Shown here: piece by piece, positions 25,046 to 38,527 of the stretch
How the letters are laid out: each line of letters starts with the position of its first letter
Numbering within the stretch: the stretch's first letter is position 1
Assembly (NCBI GenBank): GCA_000231825.2
Contig: JH720301.1
Span: 1,164,123-1,228,122, forward strand
Direction of reading: 5' to 3'
From: Tetrahymena elliotti 4EA
Taxonomy: Eukaryota > Ciliophora > Oligohymenophorea > Hymenostomatida > Tetrahymenidae
DNA length: 64,000 nt
Program-made: the position numbers and the translations under genes
The notes under the pieces: model-generated
Told to the model about the DNA's origin: nothing
The model's database searches: none
Seen by the model: only the letters and a program-made list of their open reading frames with translations

Positions 25046-28000
25046 ATGTTTGCCAACCCTTAAGATGATAATCTAAAAATAGTTCATGAGGCAGATAATG
25101 AAACTGAGGAAACTATTACTCACATGAACAATAATTCTATAGTGCATCATCCAGTTAGCGGATAAAATATTCAACCAAAATAGTAAAGTCCAAGATACCC
25201 TTAGGCTAAGTATAATTATATTGAGCCAAGTAATTACAATTAGAATGATGAAGATCAATTAGTAGGATCAGATATGCTTAAACCTGTAGCTAAAAAATAT
25301 GTAAGACCAAGTAAGAATAACGCTACTCATAAAAGCCATAGTAATGAATTAGATGATGATATTTAAAATGAAAGAGATACAAATTAAAATAGGAAGGGAG
25401 ATGATGAATTGTAATAAGAATTAAGAAAAACATAAAGTAGTTTATAAAGATTAAAAAAATAAAACGAATTTGTAACTAACAACAATAAGCTTTATTCTTC
25501 AAAACCAAATGATACTCTTTAATATCACACTTTCCGTGATAAATTTATGGAAGAAGGGGTTAATTTGAGACATAATTTAAATACTCCTGAAGAGAAACTA
25601 GTTCGTACTCCTAATAATTATAAGGTAATATTTATTCTTCTTTTCTTAACTTTTTTACTTGTCATTATTGATATTTTCATTCAAAACATAAAATGAGAGG
25701 CATATATATTTGCATATAAATTGGTAGGTAGGTAGGAATGTGTTTTACAAATATTTCTAATAGTTGATATTAGATGAATTTTATTTTGATGAGTTTATTT
25801 TAAAAAAATCAAAATTCAATTCATTACTTAATTTTTAATTGTAGATTCATTCACCATCAAAATTATAATTAATTTTTAACACTTCTATTAATTTATTTCT
25901 GTTTCCCTCTTATTACTTACTTAACTGCCTCGAAACAAACAAGCAAAAAAACATACCTACCTACTAACTTACCTACCTATGATACTAAATAAACCATTAA
26001 TATTTTTAATTAATATGAATAGAGAGTTAAAAAAAATTTCTATGATACAAGCAAATAACAATTTATTACTAATGACAGAGAAGATAAAACTCTTCAAGAT
26101 GCCATTAACAGCAATCTTGAAGAAAAAAACATGATAGAAAGAATTTAAAGAGATATTGAGAGAGAAAAGTAGGAATTTCTAAACAAGTATTAGACTAAAT
26201 ACCTAGATGAACCATATAACAGTAAATATGATTATGCAGCAGCTCCAGAAGATTAATCATAAAGTAAAATTAACAAAAAACCTTTGAATCCTATGAAAAA
26301 CGATAACAGAAATAGTGATGATAGCATTGAGAATAAAAGTGAAACAAATAAAATTGACTACGAGCAACCTGATCAAGTTACTAACAACAGTAACTTAGAT
26401 TATTATCCTCATAAATCAAATAATAAAGGTTAATACCAATAAAAAGATAATGAAGACGATTATGCTTAATAATATGATTAATTAGTGTACCCTGATAGTT
26501 ATAAATAAGAAAAAGCAAGTCCTAGACAAATGACTTTATCTGGCTATAAAGATATTTATCTTGATAAGTAAAATAAAGATTTATTTAGTCCTAGAAATGT
26601 TCCAAAGAATATTCCATTAGAAGACGAGCCTGTTATGGATTATTAATAAAGAAAAGATATTCTATTAAAGAGTAAGCTCAAAGATGAGCCAAAAAGTAGA
26701 AACAATTCAGAATTAACATACAACTTTAAAACAAATGAAACTTAAATGTAAATGCACTTCTAAAACACAAATAACAAATAAGATCCTCTTGATGAGAGAG
26801 ATTTAATTAATAAGCTTTCATCTACTTATAATGTGGGTTAGTCAATAAAAGAGTATAAAAAGTAAAAAGAGGTATTAAAATCTAATATTAGAAAGAGATT
26901 AACTCCATCTACTGATGATGATAATTTTAGTCTAAGAGATAAGGCTGATATAGATTCAGAAACTCCAAGGGCTACTCCAAAAGGATTTCTTTCTAAAACA
27001 GGTAGTGTCAGAGGAACTCCAATCGAATTTAATTCCAATTCAAAGTATAACCCAAGTTAAACTGAATTAGATATTGAAAAAATGCATAATTAGTAAAGAG
27101 GAAGCTCTATTAAATAACCTAGTCAATCATTCATTGCTGAAATACCTCTTTCAACTAGGTAAATAATTGAAAAAATTTTTATTGATCTAAAATATATTAT
27201 TTAAATAAATATAGAAACTCATAAAGAAGAGATTTTTATGGAAACCCAGTAAATAATAACACTAACGATTAAACTCCTAGAATACCTAGTTCCACTAGAA
27301 ATATTTAGCAACCCAATCAAAGATATAGCTCATAACCACGTCCTTCTTAAAAAGTTTATTCGAAATAAATGGATAACTTTATAAATTATCCTAACCCTTC
27401 TAATCCTTTCGAAAAAGCCAATAGTAAAAATCTAGATGAAACTGGACTACATCTAAGAACAAGGATAGATACCCAAGGAGGTGGTGCCTATCCAAGAAAT
27501 TTATTAACTTAGTCTGTTAAAAAAACACCAAATACAAATTTAGATTTAAGTAATATCTTAAATAATAATAATAATAATGATACTCCTTTAGAGATGTAAA
27601 GTGCTAGAATTCCTCGTAAAAGTAATGATTTAAGAACTTAATCAGTTAATATGACTCCAAGAGAAAGTACAAAAGATAAAATTTTTAAGTAGCTTGAAAA
27701 TCCTAGTGAATTAAGTTAAAAAAAAGATATAAAAAGACACTTTTTAGAGCCATAAATAGATGACTTTGCCCTCATAGATAAAAAAATAAATCATAGTTAA
27801 ATAAATAATCTAAATAATTCTAGGATAGAGAGTGATTTTTCACAAAAAAGTACCATACAAAAGCCTATTTTATACCCATCTAGAAGGCTTCCAAGTATAA
27901 ATAAAGGTAAAAATGATATGGGATTTAATGTATCTAAATGTTGTCATGATAAAAGTCCTCCAAGAAGTAGTGATTTTAGTGGATCGAAAAGATATGCTTA

Positions 28001-28109
28001 TGGTTAAAATTATGGTTGTACCAAATAAGTTAAAAATTAAGGATAGCAATGCATAAAATGCCCTGTTTGCACAAGTTAGTTAAAAGTAGAAAAAATAGGA
28101 TAATTCTGA
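25046..28109 (+). CDS. Large hydrophilic Asn/Lys/Ser-rich protein with Cys-rich tail, 869 aa
   Basis: Not recognised. Exons 25046-25624, 26023-27158 and 27215-28109 sum exactly to 870 codons. The protein is polar and low-complexity (Asn, Asp, Ser, Lys, Gln). It has a short coiled-coil-like stretch after the first intron (ERIQRDIEREKQEFLNKYQ) and repeated basic-Thr-Pro or Arg-Ser-Pro type sites such as TPRATPKG, SVRGTPIEF and TPRESTKD. The last ~70 residues change character: VSKCCHDKSPPRSS, then GCTKQ and QQCIKCPVCTSQLKV, giving about eight Cys/His that could form a zinc-binding tail. No membrane segment is seen. Many Ser/Thr-Pro sites suggest phosphorylation. The first intron (398 nt) carries an inverted repeat described separately. 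Confidence 0.82.
25723..25980. repeat. Intronic inverted tetranucleotide repeat (GGTA / TACC)
   Basis: Inside intron 1 of the 25046-28109 gene, a run of GGTAGGTAGGTAGG (25723-25736) is mirrored by a TACCTACC-rich run (about 25953-25980). The two arms could pair across about 215 bases of loop in the pre-mRNA. Confidence 0.7.
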
Positions 28110-29756
28110 TTGATTTAGTATATTAAAATTAAAAAAAACCAATCTTTTTTTATTTATAATAATATAAAGTCTTTAAAATATTCCGTATTATTAATGCAAT
28201 AAAAAATATTTTTGTAAATACATATTCTCAAATTCATATAAATCTTATTTGTTTAAAATCAAGATATTCTTATTCACTTATATCTTCAAGTATTTAAATT
28301 CCTCCATCTTTATATGATAGCAACCTTTTTGATATGATATTATATTTTTATGTTTAGAAACCCACAAAAGTTAATTTTTGGAAATGGATACAATGATTTA
28401 AAAATAAATTTAGAATAGGATATTTCAAGATTATAATCTATATTTTAAGTTAAATAAGTAAGATGTTAAATTTAACTTATTAGTTTTACTTTAATTTTTA
28501 TTTAGATTAATTTAACTGATTCAAAAGAAGTTTAAATCTGGTGTTAAAAGAAGTAAAATCATATTTTTAAAAACTTCATTTCAATAAGTATGATAAAAAA
28601 ATGAAGAAAATATTTTTGTTTAATTCTGATAAGCAAAATATTTCATTTAAACATGGTATTATATTGCTTATTTACTTTTCTAGTGCACTCTTTCTTTTTA
28701 ACCACAAAAATCACAAAACAGTTTAAAAATTGATTCACCCAAATACAAAAAATATAAACAAATCTGATAAATACGTTGGTATTTTTTTTATATTATTTGC
28801 ATACTTGAATAAATATTCCTAAAAAAAAAGGACTTATAGCTAAAAAAGTAAAATTATGTTGTCTAGGTAGACTTTTAAGTTTGTGGTTATTTTTAGCTAA
28901 TTAAACTTTGAAGATTTATTTTAGATAAAAAGGAAGTAATTTGTAATGAGCATTGCAATTCCACAAAGAAATTTGAATATATAAAGAATTATCATATAAA
29001 GTGAGTTTCTTCAATTTTTTGTGGGACATTGATCTTAAATTATTCTTTTTTAACTTAATCTAAAATAGAAAAAGTATTCAAAATAACAGGAAATAAATGA
29101 ACAAAGAATTATTAAAATTTATTTGAATGCTTGAATGAATTTTAAAATAATCTATTTGGCAACAAATATGAGAATAAATCTGATAATTTTAGGCTTCTCT
29201 ATTCGATTTACAATAAAAAGATGACTTAATTTTTAAGACCAGTTAATGTTCTAAAAACTGACTTCTAAAAAAAAAATTAATAAAATATCTAACATATTTT
29301 ATCATCCAAAAATTAAGCCATTAAATATCTTTAAATAGTGAGTAATAGCAATAAGAATAAATTATTACAATAATACATGACTTTAAACACTATTTATTTT
29401 GTATGTTTTAATAATATTTTGAATAAAGTAGAATATTTTATCCTAAAAAGATACAAAAACATAACAAACAGGAAGTAACTAGCTCTTACTCTCTCTTCTC
29501 TAAACTTTCATAAATTTGGATTTACCTCAAGTTTAATTCTTTTTCTAACCTAATATTATTTTCTAGCTTGCCTAACAAGATGCTATTATTAGCTTTAAAT
29601 TTATTTTTAAAATCATAATCTTTATTTAAATCGTTTCAATAAATTTCAGCAAAAATTTAGGATTTTTCTTGAAGGTATAAGTATTGACACACTATTTTAT
29701 CAAATAAATAAATAATTAATTAAATATAAAAATAAAAATAAAAAATAAATAACTCT
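28110..29756. other. AT-rich spacer
   Basis: No supported gene in about 1.6 kb. Confidence 0.5.
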
Positions 29757-30914
29757 ATGAGATCTATCAAATTACAATCTCTGGCTCTATTAATCCTGAT
29801 TAGCTGCTAAGCATTTGCATTTGATTATAGAAACCTTTAAGCAGATGGCTGCAAATGCACTTGTGAATGCTAATCCAACAATAATAATAATGGAGTAAGC
29901 AGCGATAATAACAACTCTGGAAATGGCAATAACAATTCTGGAGGTAGTGATAATAATAACACTGGAGGAAGTGGTAAATAACCAAGAGATTTTGCAGCTT
30001 GGTTTGCTAATTAAACACCTGATGCCTGGGGTAATAAAGGCTTATCAGTTATTTTGAAAAACATTAATGGTGTTATAACAAAGGCTTAATCTGATAAATG
30101 GCTAGCTGACATTACTAATGCAGCAAAATCATTCCCTGATTTTTGTAATAGTGGAAATGAACAAAAAGATAAGCAAGAGTTTGCTGCCTTTTTGACAATT
30201 ATTGGAGCAGAAACTTCATTTAATCCTGCAAATGGATTCCCTTGCACTAAAGAAACTGGATGTCCTAACTGTGATGCTTGTTCATACAACTCAAAAGGTA
30301 AACAATGTAGTACAAACAATAGCTTATAATATTTCGGTAGAGGTCCTTTATAATTGTCTTGGGATTTTAACTATGTAAATTTCTCAAATTATTACTTTAA
30401 AGATGATAGAGCTCTCACTAACCCTGATATTATTACTTAAAATGAACAAACTTGCTGGGCAAGTGCAATTTGGTTCTGGATGACTCCTTAAAATTATGGT
30501 GGATGGTGTATGCCATAAGCTGCATGGCCAAGTAGAGATACATGTACTTAAAGTTGCCCTAATGGACCAGTAGGATGTTCAAATACTGCTTGTACCTCTT
30601 AACATTGGCTCAATACTGGAAAGGCAAGTCCCCATGATGCAATTTAAAATGGTAAAGGTATTGGTTAAGTAATTAATATCATAAATGGTGGTTACGACTG
30701 TTGCCCTACAACTAATTATTTCACTTCATATGGCCATACTTTACATAGAGTTGAATGGTTTGCTGAAATACTTTAAGCCTGGGGAGAAAATTTACCTTAC
30801 TCTAATTTATCAACAGTACCTATTGAAGAATGTCCAGCTGCTTAAGGAACTATTGATTGTAGTAGATTAGCAAGTACTTGCTATTGGAACTGCTGTTCTG
30901 CTAAATCTAAATGA
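29757..30914 (+). CDS. Secreted GH19 chitinase-like protein
   Basis: Predicted to hydrolyse chitin or related beta-1,4-GlcNAc polymers outside the cell or in food vacuoles. A single exon encodes 385 aa. The first ~22 residues are a signal peptide (MRSIKLQSLALLILISCQAFA). A short Cys-rich piece (GCKCTCECQ) and a flexible Asn/Gly/Ser linker follow. The catalytic domain starts near RDFAAWFANQTPDAW. GH19 hallmarks are IIGAETSFNP, carrying the catalytic Glu of the HETT-like motif; the YFGRGPLQLSWDFNY signature (family pattern YxGRGPxQLxxxxNY); CWASAIWFWMTP; and paired Cys throughout. The second catalytic acid could not be assigned with certainty. The C-terminus ends in a Cys-rich tail (CSRLASTCYWNCCSAKSK). 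GH19 enzymes are best known from plants and some bacteria, so origin by transfer is possible, but the codon use (TAA/TAG as Gln) is fully ciliate. Confidence 0.9.
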
Positions 30915-32464
30915 AAATAAAATAAATTATATTAAATAATTAATTCTTTTTAATTAATGTAATTACAATTTTACTCAACTTACTAATTACTTAAATTTTT
31001 ATAAAATCTACTCTAAATTTTTAAAATAATATCCTTTTATTTAATACATGCTTGAAATGGAAGATTTAAACTAAAATTGGAAAATCCTATTTTTATTTTT
31101 AAAATTTTCTTTTTCCACAGATTTTATAGAAATTCTAAGGAAAAAAGGATAATACAGAAAATCTATCAACTTTTTTTTATCTATCTCTTAAATTTTGTGT
31201 AGTAAATGTTTTTCATTTTAGATCTAAATAACTAACTAAGTAATTTATCAAAATTTAAATTGCCAAAAACAACAGTTTTATAAATAGCTACTTATCAAGT
31301 TAAATATTCAATTTTTTAAAATAAAAATGAAAAAATTATTTTTTTACTGCAACTTTTTAATAAAATTTCATACAGAATAATTAAGAAAAAAAAAATAGAA
31401 GGATTTTGGTGATTTTTTGAGGTATTGATATTATTAAGATTTGTACTTTATTAAAGGGAAGTATCAGAATTTTTAAGTTTTGTTATTCTAATTTAGAATT
31501 TTGTAAAAATTTATCCAGTATGTTTTATTTATTATAAAATTGCATAGAAACTTAAAAATTTTTAAAAATATCAAATAATTTATGATTTGAAATGATAAAA
31601 TAAATAAATCAAAGTAAATTAAATTAGAATAATTTTCTTCGCATTTAAAATTTAAATAGAAAAGTAGAATTAAATAATAAATGAGAAAAGTATGTATGAT
31701 TATTTATAAAAGGAAAAATTTGATTTAATTATTTTGATACTAGAACTAAAAATAGTTTGAATTCAGGTGGCTAATTTTCTTATTTAATTGCAATAAATAT
31801 TTGAAAAGTAAGAAGCTAAAATTTTTTTGAGAGTTGATATCTATCACTGATTTTAGCAAAAACTGATCTAATAATTCCAAAATATTCTAATTTACCCTTA
31901 AAAGCGATTGGGACTAAATTATTATATTTAAGTAAAAAGATAATTCTACCTTGATTTTTAAAAATAAAAATTTTAAGACGGATGTAAAATTTTTTGAAAA
32001 TATTATTTTACAAATAAATATGAAATTTTAGTTGTTAAAAATAAATAAAAAAATATTCTTTAAGTCATATACATATAGAATATATAAATGAATGCTTAAT
32101 ATTAATAAAATAGGGATTTAGCTTAATAATCATTTATCATCTTTGAATTTGATAATTGATTAAAAAACACTTTCAAAAAAGATAGATATGTTAGAATGTA
32201 AAAATATCATGACTAAAAACAACTTATTTTGATTAAAAATGATGTAGCGAATGTATCTTTTGAGAAAAAAATATATCCATAATTGATTAAATTAATGATG
32301 AAAAGTAATGTAAGTATAGCTTTGCAATCTAAAATGAGCTTGCATTATAAGTAATTATCAGTTTAAATTAAGTAATAAAAAAATAATAAAAAAGAAAATT
32401 CATAAATAGTTCAAAGAAAGTAGGAAAACTACTTAAAACTTTAATTTATTCAAAACGAACAAAT
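30915..32464. other. AT-rich spacer
   Basis: No supported gene in about 1.5 kb. Confidence 0.5.
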
Positions 32465-34681
32465 ATGATTAGCAGAATCGCATCTAAAGTTGCAAGACAA
32501 TTAATCTGTGGTTAAAAGAAGCAATTCGGTGTCTTGAACACCAATTTCATCTCTAACTTGGATGAGGATATTGAATAGGTATTATTTTGATTTAAGTTTA
32601 GTTTCATTGGTTCATTTCCTTATACTCTTTAGTTTCATTTAAGCATGTATAAATTGTGTTTTATTGAATTTAAATGGAGTTTTAAGAAATCAACTATTAT
32701 GATTTAATGTTATTCTAGCATTTTTAATTAAGTAAATATAATCTTATTTGCAATTAACTTTTAAAAAAGCTCAGAGAAACTGTTAAGAAGTTTGCTGATG
32801 AAACTGTTGCTCCATTAGCTGAAGAAACTGATAAAAAAAATGCTTTCCCTAACTAATTATGGAAAGAATTTGGTAATTTAGGACTTTTGGGAGCTACTGT
32901 TCCAGGTAATAACTTTGTTAGACTATGCCTTGAAAATTTTTTAACTGAACAAATGATTAAAAGAATTACAATATTTATTTTTAATTAACATAATAGTTGA
33001 ATATGGTGGTAGTGGTTTGAATTATTCAGCTCACTGTATGATTATGGAAGAACTTTCAAGAGCTAGTGGTTCTATTGGTTTAAGTTATGGTGCTCACACT
33101 GCTCTTTGTGTTGGATAGGTAAAAAATTAACTAAAATTTGAAAAAATGGAATTTTTTTATACTTTTTTATGAGAATTAAAGCTATATTCTACATAAATAC
33201 ACATAAATTTAACTTCTCTTAAAATATAAAATAAAAAGATTGAAAGAAATGGTACTGAAGAATAAAAGAAGAAATATTTACCTAAAGTAATTTCAATATT
33301 TATTTTATCAAAATAAAGGTAATTAATTTATTAATTAACTAAAAAGTTATGTAGTGGTGAACATATTGGAGCTTTGGCTATGAGTGAACCAGGTGCTGGT
33401 TCAGATGTCGTTTCTATGAAGCTTAGAGCTGAAAAGAGAGGAAACAAATATGTTCTTAATGGTAACAAGGTATTTACTAGATTTTAAAAATTATATTTGA
33501 TAATTGTTTCTAAATTATTTAAAAATAAATCTAGATGTGGATTACTAACGGACCAGATGCTGACGTTTTGGTTGTCTATGCAAAAACTGAACCAGATTTG
33601 AAATAAAAGGGTATCACTGCATTTATTATTGAAAAGGGCTTTAAAGGTTTCTCCACTGCATAAGTAATATCTATTTAAGAGTAGAATAGTTAACAAGTTT
33701 GAATTTTAATAATTAGAAATTAGATAAGCTTGGTATGAGAGGTTCTAATACTTGTGAATTAATTTTTGAAAATGTTGAAGTTCCTGAAGAAAATATTCTT
33801 GGAGGTTACAACAAGGGTGTCTATGTTCTTATGGATGGTCTTGACTACGAACGTTTGGTTCTTGCTGCTGGACCTGTTGGGTAAAAATTTTAATTAACTT
33901 TAACTTAAATTTTAAAAAATCTACTTTGCTTGATCAACAAAATAAGTAAATAAATAAATGAAATAAGGAAAAGCAAATTAAAATTTATAAATGATTTTCA
34001 TCCAATTTGATAATTTAAAATGAAGTATTGAGATTAATAAATTTAAAAATGAGATTTAAATTTATTGTAGTTTTTATCATATATTTTTATGGGTTTTTTA
34101 TTTGAAAGTAAAGGAAAAACAAAATTTATAAAAGAAAAAAAATAGCTTTTTGATTAAATGAAGAGATTAATTGAATTTATTTTGAAAGAAATTCTTTTTT
34201 TAATTTAATTACTATAATTTAATAGTTTAATGTAAGCTGCTGTTGACTATGTCACTCCCTATTTGAAGGAAAGAAAACAATTTGGCTAATCTATTGGTGC
34301 TTTCTAGTTAATGTAAGGTAAACTTGCTGACATGTATGTAAAGCTTTAATCTTCTCGTGCTATGCTTTACGGATGTTCAAGAGCTTGTGATAATGGAAAA
34401 TATTCTAACACAGTAAAAAACTTACATTTATTTATAAATGGTAGATTTATTTTATCAAAAATTTTTTATTAAAATAATAGGATTGTGCAGCTTTGATTTT
34501 ATACACTAGTACTTGTGCAACTGAAGTTGGTTTAGAAGCCATTTAATCTCTTGGTGGTAATGGATATACTCATGACTATCCTGTTAACAGAATTATGAGA
34601 GATGCCAAATTATACGAAATTGGTGCAGGTACCAATGAAATCAGAAGATGGTTGATTGGTCGTGAACTCTTAAAGAACTGA
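32465..34681 (+). CDS. IVD: Isovaleryl-CoA dehydrogenase, mitochondrial
   Basis: FAD enzyme of leucine breakdown that oxidises isovaleryl-CoA to 3-methylcrotonyl-CoA and passes electrons to ETF in the mitochondrial matrix. Nine exons (32465-32578, 32770-32905, 32997-33118, 33239-33286, 33347-33469, 33535-33663, 33717-33880, 34226-34412, 34481-34681) sum to 408 codons (407 aa), the normal length. A basic, acid-poor N-terminus ([16 protein letters not shown]) fits a mitochondrial presequence. Family blocks are [83 protein letters not shown] and [13 protein letters not shown]. The IVD-specific catalytic Glu is in [13 protein letters not shown] (the LDxERL position used by IVD, instead of the C-terminal Glu used by short/medium-chain enzymes). 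Exon 4 is only 48 nt. Confidence 0.95.
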
Positions 34682-34952
34682 TAATAATTATGTTTATTTG
34701 TGTGGTTTGCATTAAATTTTGTAAATCTTTTTAACTAACTAACTAATTTAATAAGACTTCATAAAATGTTTTGAAATTTTTGTGAAATTTAAGCAATAAA
34801 TTCTGAATGAAAGTGTAAAAGCAATTGTAAAATAATCAATTAAAAGCTAAAATTCTTCTAAAATATCTATTAATCTTTAATCTAAAATGAACAAATAAAT
34901 ATTTTTTATGTAAATCTAAACAAAAAATAAAGAACAAAACAAATTTATTGAA

Positions 34953-37900
34953 TCAATTATTAATTGTATCTTCATTTATGAATTCCTAATCTTTATAAAT
35001 AAAAATTGTTTTCCTTCTATTAGCTGGTGGAGGAAGAGGAATTCTAGCCATTGATTTTCTTTTTTCTCTTTCGAACTCAGGAAAAGATTCATTTGAATTG
35101 CTGTCATTATAATTGTCACCTTAAATTTAGTCTTTTACTGAAAAGTTGAAATTGAATTTATTATCCCTATCGCCATAGTTAAAATAGGATTTCCTTTATG
35201 AACTTCCATAATTAAAGAAATTAAATTCATTATCGTTATCATCATCTTTTTAATTAGCTTAAAAGTCGGCTCTATCGTTTGAAGTTTAGATTTCTATTTC
35301 TTTGGTATTCTTTTAAGCTTTCGATTTTTCAGCTGTTTTATCTTTATTTAAATTGTCTTTTTCTTTTAACTTTTTCCACCATTTTTTTAATTCCTTATTG
35401 TTCAAAGTTTATAAATATTAAAATTTTAATTTTGAATTAAATTACTAGATATGCTTGGTATATAGTGAACATAGCTTAAAGAATTAAAACACCTAAAAAT
35501 GCAAAAACTATAACCCAACCAGTTTATATTCTTTCTGATTCAAGACTGTCAATATTATTTTTAAGTTCTATCATTTCTATCTAAGCTATAAATAGTAATA
35601 GTTCTGATAAGAATACCTTTAGATAAAAGTATTTATTTATATATGAATAGCTAGGTTTTTTAAAATTAAATATAAAAACTTACTTTTATGTTGTGCTTAT
35701 ATTTTTTAAATGGGTTCTTGATTGATAAAAATAATAGTGTAAATATTGAAAAGAAATTTAAAATATTTATTTAAACTTGTGTTTAGTTATATAGAGTGAT
35801 TATAGTGCAAGCGAACACCATCTTTCTGATATAATAAACTAAATGAAAAAAGCAACTTTTGTATTCGTTTTACTTTAGACCACTCCATAAATGAATGTAT
35901 TACACTTGATCTTGTAAATATGATTGTCTGATCAAAATCTTGTAACATCTTAGTGGAAAAGCTAAAAAAAAGGAAATGAAGCAGATAAAAGTTAAGATAA
36001 TATTTATGGCCTCGAGAGCACTTTTATTTTAAAAAAATTTTAAAATGAATTGTAAAATTGTATGAGTTACTTTTAAACAGCGAAAGAAGAGAATTAAAGG
36101 AAGCAGCATATCATTATATTCATACCAAGCAGCCACATCATATCTATAAACCAAAGCCATTAAAATCTTTTTTCAACAATTTTAATGCAAAATAATCTAA
36201 TTGATTTATTTGATATTATAGGTAGTGTCCCAATTTTAAATAGACAATAAATGATCAAAAAAATAATCCAAATACTTAAGTTTGAGCCTGCATTTTTGAG
36301 GAAGTAAGATGTAGGGATATCGTTATCAATAAATTGATCATATGAGAAATTATAGGCAGATAAATCTGATGGAATTAAATACCAGAAAAGGTTAGGGAAA
36401 AAGTTAAAATCAAAATCTTAGAATGCTTTAAAAAATATATCAACATTTCCTGGATATCTTATATTGATTAAAGGAAGATAAGTGACTATTTAATTCATAT
36501 CAACTGCATTCATAACTGCATGATATTTATTTGTAATTAAAAATATAGGAATAGTAGCTATTTATAATATTTAAATTACTCGACTTAATATCTACAGTGT
36601 CTAAGCTAAAGCTTATTCATTAGAAGAAACGTAATAGAAATTTTAGATGCTTATTGTGTGCTAGGTATCAAGAATAGATATTGAATTTGAGTCTTTAATT
36701 AAATTAGGTTCCTAAATAGAAACTGTTAAAACTTTATTCACAATTGAAGTCTACCACTATAAAGATAAAGAGTACTTATCTGATGATTCTTTTCCCCATT
36801 TATAAGTATATTAATTTTCTAAAGTATCTTAAACTTTAACAGAAAAAATCTTTTCTAATTAGCTTGAAATATCTTATATATCTCTTTTTTTTATGAAATA
36901 AAATTATTATTTAATTTTAAAAAATCAAATTTTTTTAATTAAAATTTTTCATTAAGAAAATTGAAAAACTCAAAACATATTTTGTATGTTGAAAGTGTAA
37001 TGTGATTATTTATTTTTTAATTTTGATACTTATTTATTTATTTATTTTAATAAATAAATTATTTTATTGGAGAAACAAAAAAAATAAAAAAGATTTATTT
37101 TCAAAGCCATGATTTAAAAATAAATGTTATAAAAATTACCTATTAAATACAACCAAATATTCAGGATTAGTTGAATCAAAATTATCTTTTTCTTCAACAT
37201 GGAATGTAATAGGAGTACTAATGTAGCATGTATCTTATAATTAATTATTTAGCTTTTTACAGATATAATCCTTTTCAATTTTACAAGTAGAACTACAACC
37301 ATCACCATTATTTTTATTTCCATCATCGCATTACTTAGAACTACTAATGATTTATGCAATACCACATTTCTCATTACATGATTAGGTTGAGGAATCATAT
37401 TCCATACCTTTACATAATTAATATTAAATAATTATAAAGTTAAAAAATTATCTTATTACCATTTACTTCATTACATAAAAAGCATTCACTGCTCATTGGA
37501 AAATAGTTTTGCGGGCATATGCATTTACTACTGGCCAAAATAAATGTATTACTGTATACAGTAATCTAAATATTTGATAAACCTATGGACTTCAAATTTG
37601 AGTTACTATTTATCTCAGGCACTAATTACAAATGTAATTAATTTGAGAAGTGTGGTATTATAAATCCAAAATTTTCAATTTTTTGATTTGATGATAGAGT
37701 AATAACTATATTTCCATTCACTATTAAGTTGACTTAATCATCAGTGTAATCAATCTAATTTTAATTGTCATCACATTTGTTTATCTAGCCTTTTAAAATT
37801 GAAAATATGGATATAATTTAGAAAAAAGAAGAGATCCAAAGAAGAAATATGCCAAAATTCATTATATTTAATTTGAGAAATTATTGAAATTTTAAACAAA

Positions 37901-38263
37901 TGCTTTAAAATGTTTTTTAAAGAAAGGTTAATTCTAAATTATAATTCAAATCTTACCAATTATTTTTATTTAGTAGTGAGGCTCTGGTATAGAAAATATT
38001 CTTTCAAATATATATTAATTAGATATGGGACCTAGTACGAGTTATTAATTTGTTTATATTTAACACATTGATGTGCATTTTGTTAGATCAAAAGGGTCTG
38101 AAGAAGGTTATTTTACAGATATTGTCCATTTGCCATAATTAATATTTTTATTTGTTTAGATTTAGCAGTTAAAGTTGCTGTCTATATATTCAGTTATATT
38201 AAAAGTTCTCTAGCATAATATAGCTCTAAATAAAAGAAGAAATATTACAATTATTCTATTCAT
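34953..38263 (-). CDS. DUF4215 Cys-rich multi-pass membrane protein (copy 1)
   Basis: Cell-surface-type protein of unknown role, tandem paralogue of 38528-41682. The start complementary to 38261-38263 gives a signal peptide (MNRIIVIFLLLFRAILC). Exon 1 is 38263-37957; further exons start at 37789 and 37407. The extracellular part carries a Cys-rich region with CDDGNKNNGDGCSSTC, the DUF4215 signature (CDDGN..NGDGCSS.C). A beta-type region, a hallmark segment PLINIRYPGNVDIFFKAFQ, and several hydrophobic helices follow (for example IWIIFLIIYCLF, MMWLLGMNIMICC, INIILTFICFISFFLAFPL, TGWVIVFAFLGVLILQ). The tail of about 150 residues is cytosolic, charged and Asn/Ser-rich (KKWWKKLKEKDN to EFINEDTINN). 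An alternative ATG at 37862 lies inside the first intron and is rejected because splicing from the upstream exon is in phase. One intron is only 31 nt (35586-35616). Confidence 0.82.
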
Positions 38264-38527
38264 TTAAAAATATTTTTTTTGCTAAACTTTTTAAAACAAA
38301 TTTAAGTGAAAATAAACTTTATTATTACAAGATAAAGATTTTTGATTGTTTAGTTGTTGGTTTGTATTTTTTTGTTTATTAATAATTAAAATTTTGATAT
38401 TTATTCAAAAACATAAATCTAAAAAATCTTGCTTTATTAATGTAATCATTAAATTTTTTTTTTTTACACTAAATATAAAACCTGAAATACTTAAATATTT
38501 TTGTGGTTAAAATAACTTATTTTTAAA

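Noticed and set aside
37260..37862. Alternative start of DUF4215 copy 1 at the ATG complementary to 37860-37862
   Set aside because: It lies in the first intron. Splicing from the upstream exon with a signal peptide joins in phase at 37957/37789.
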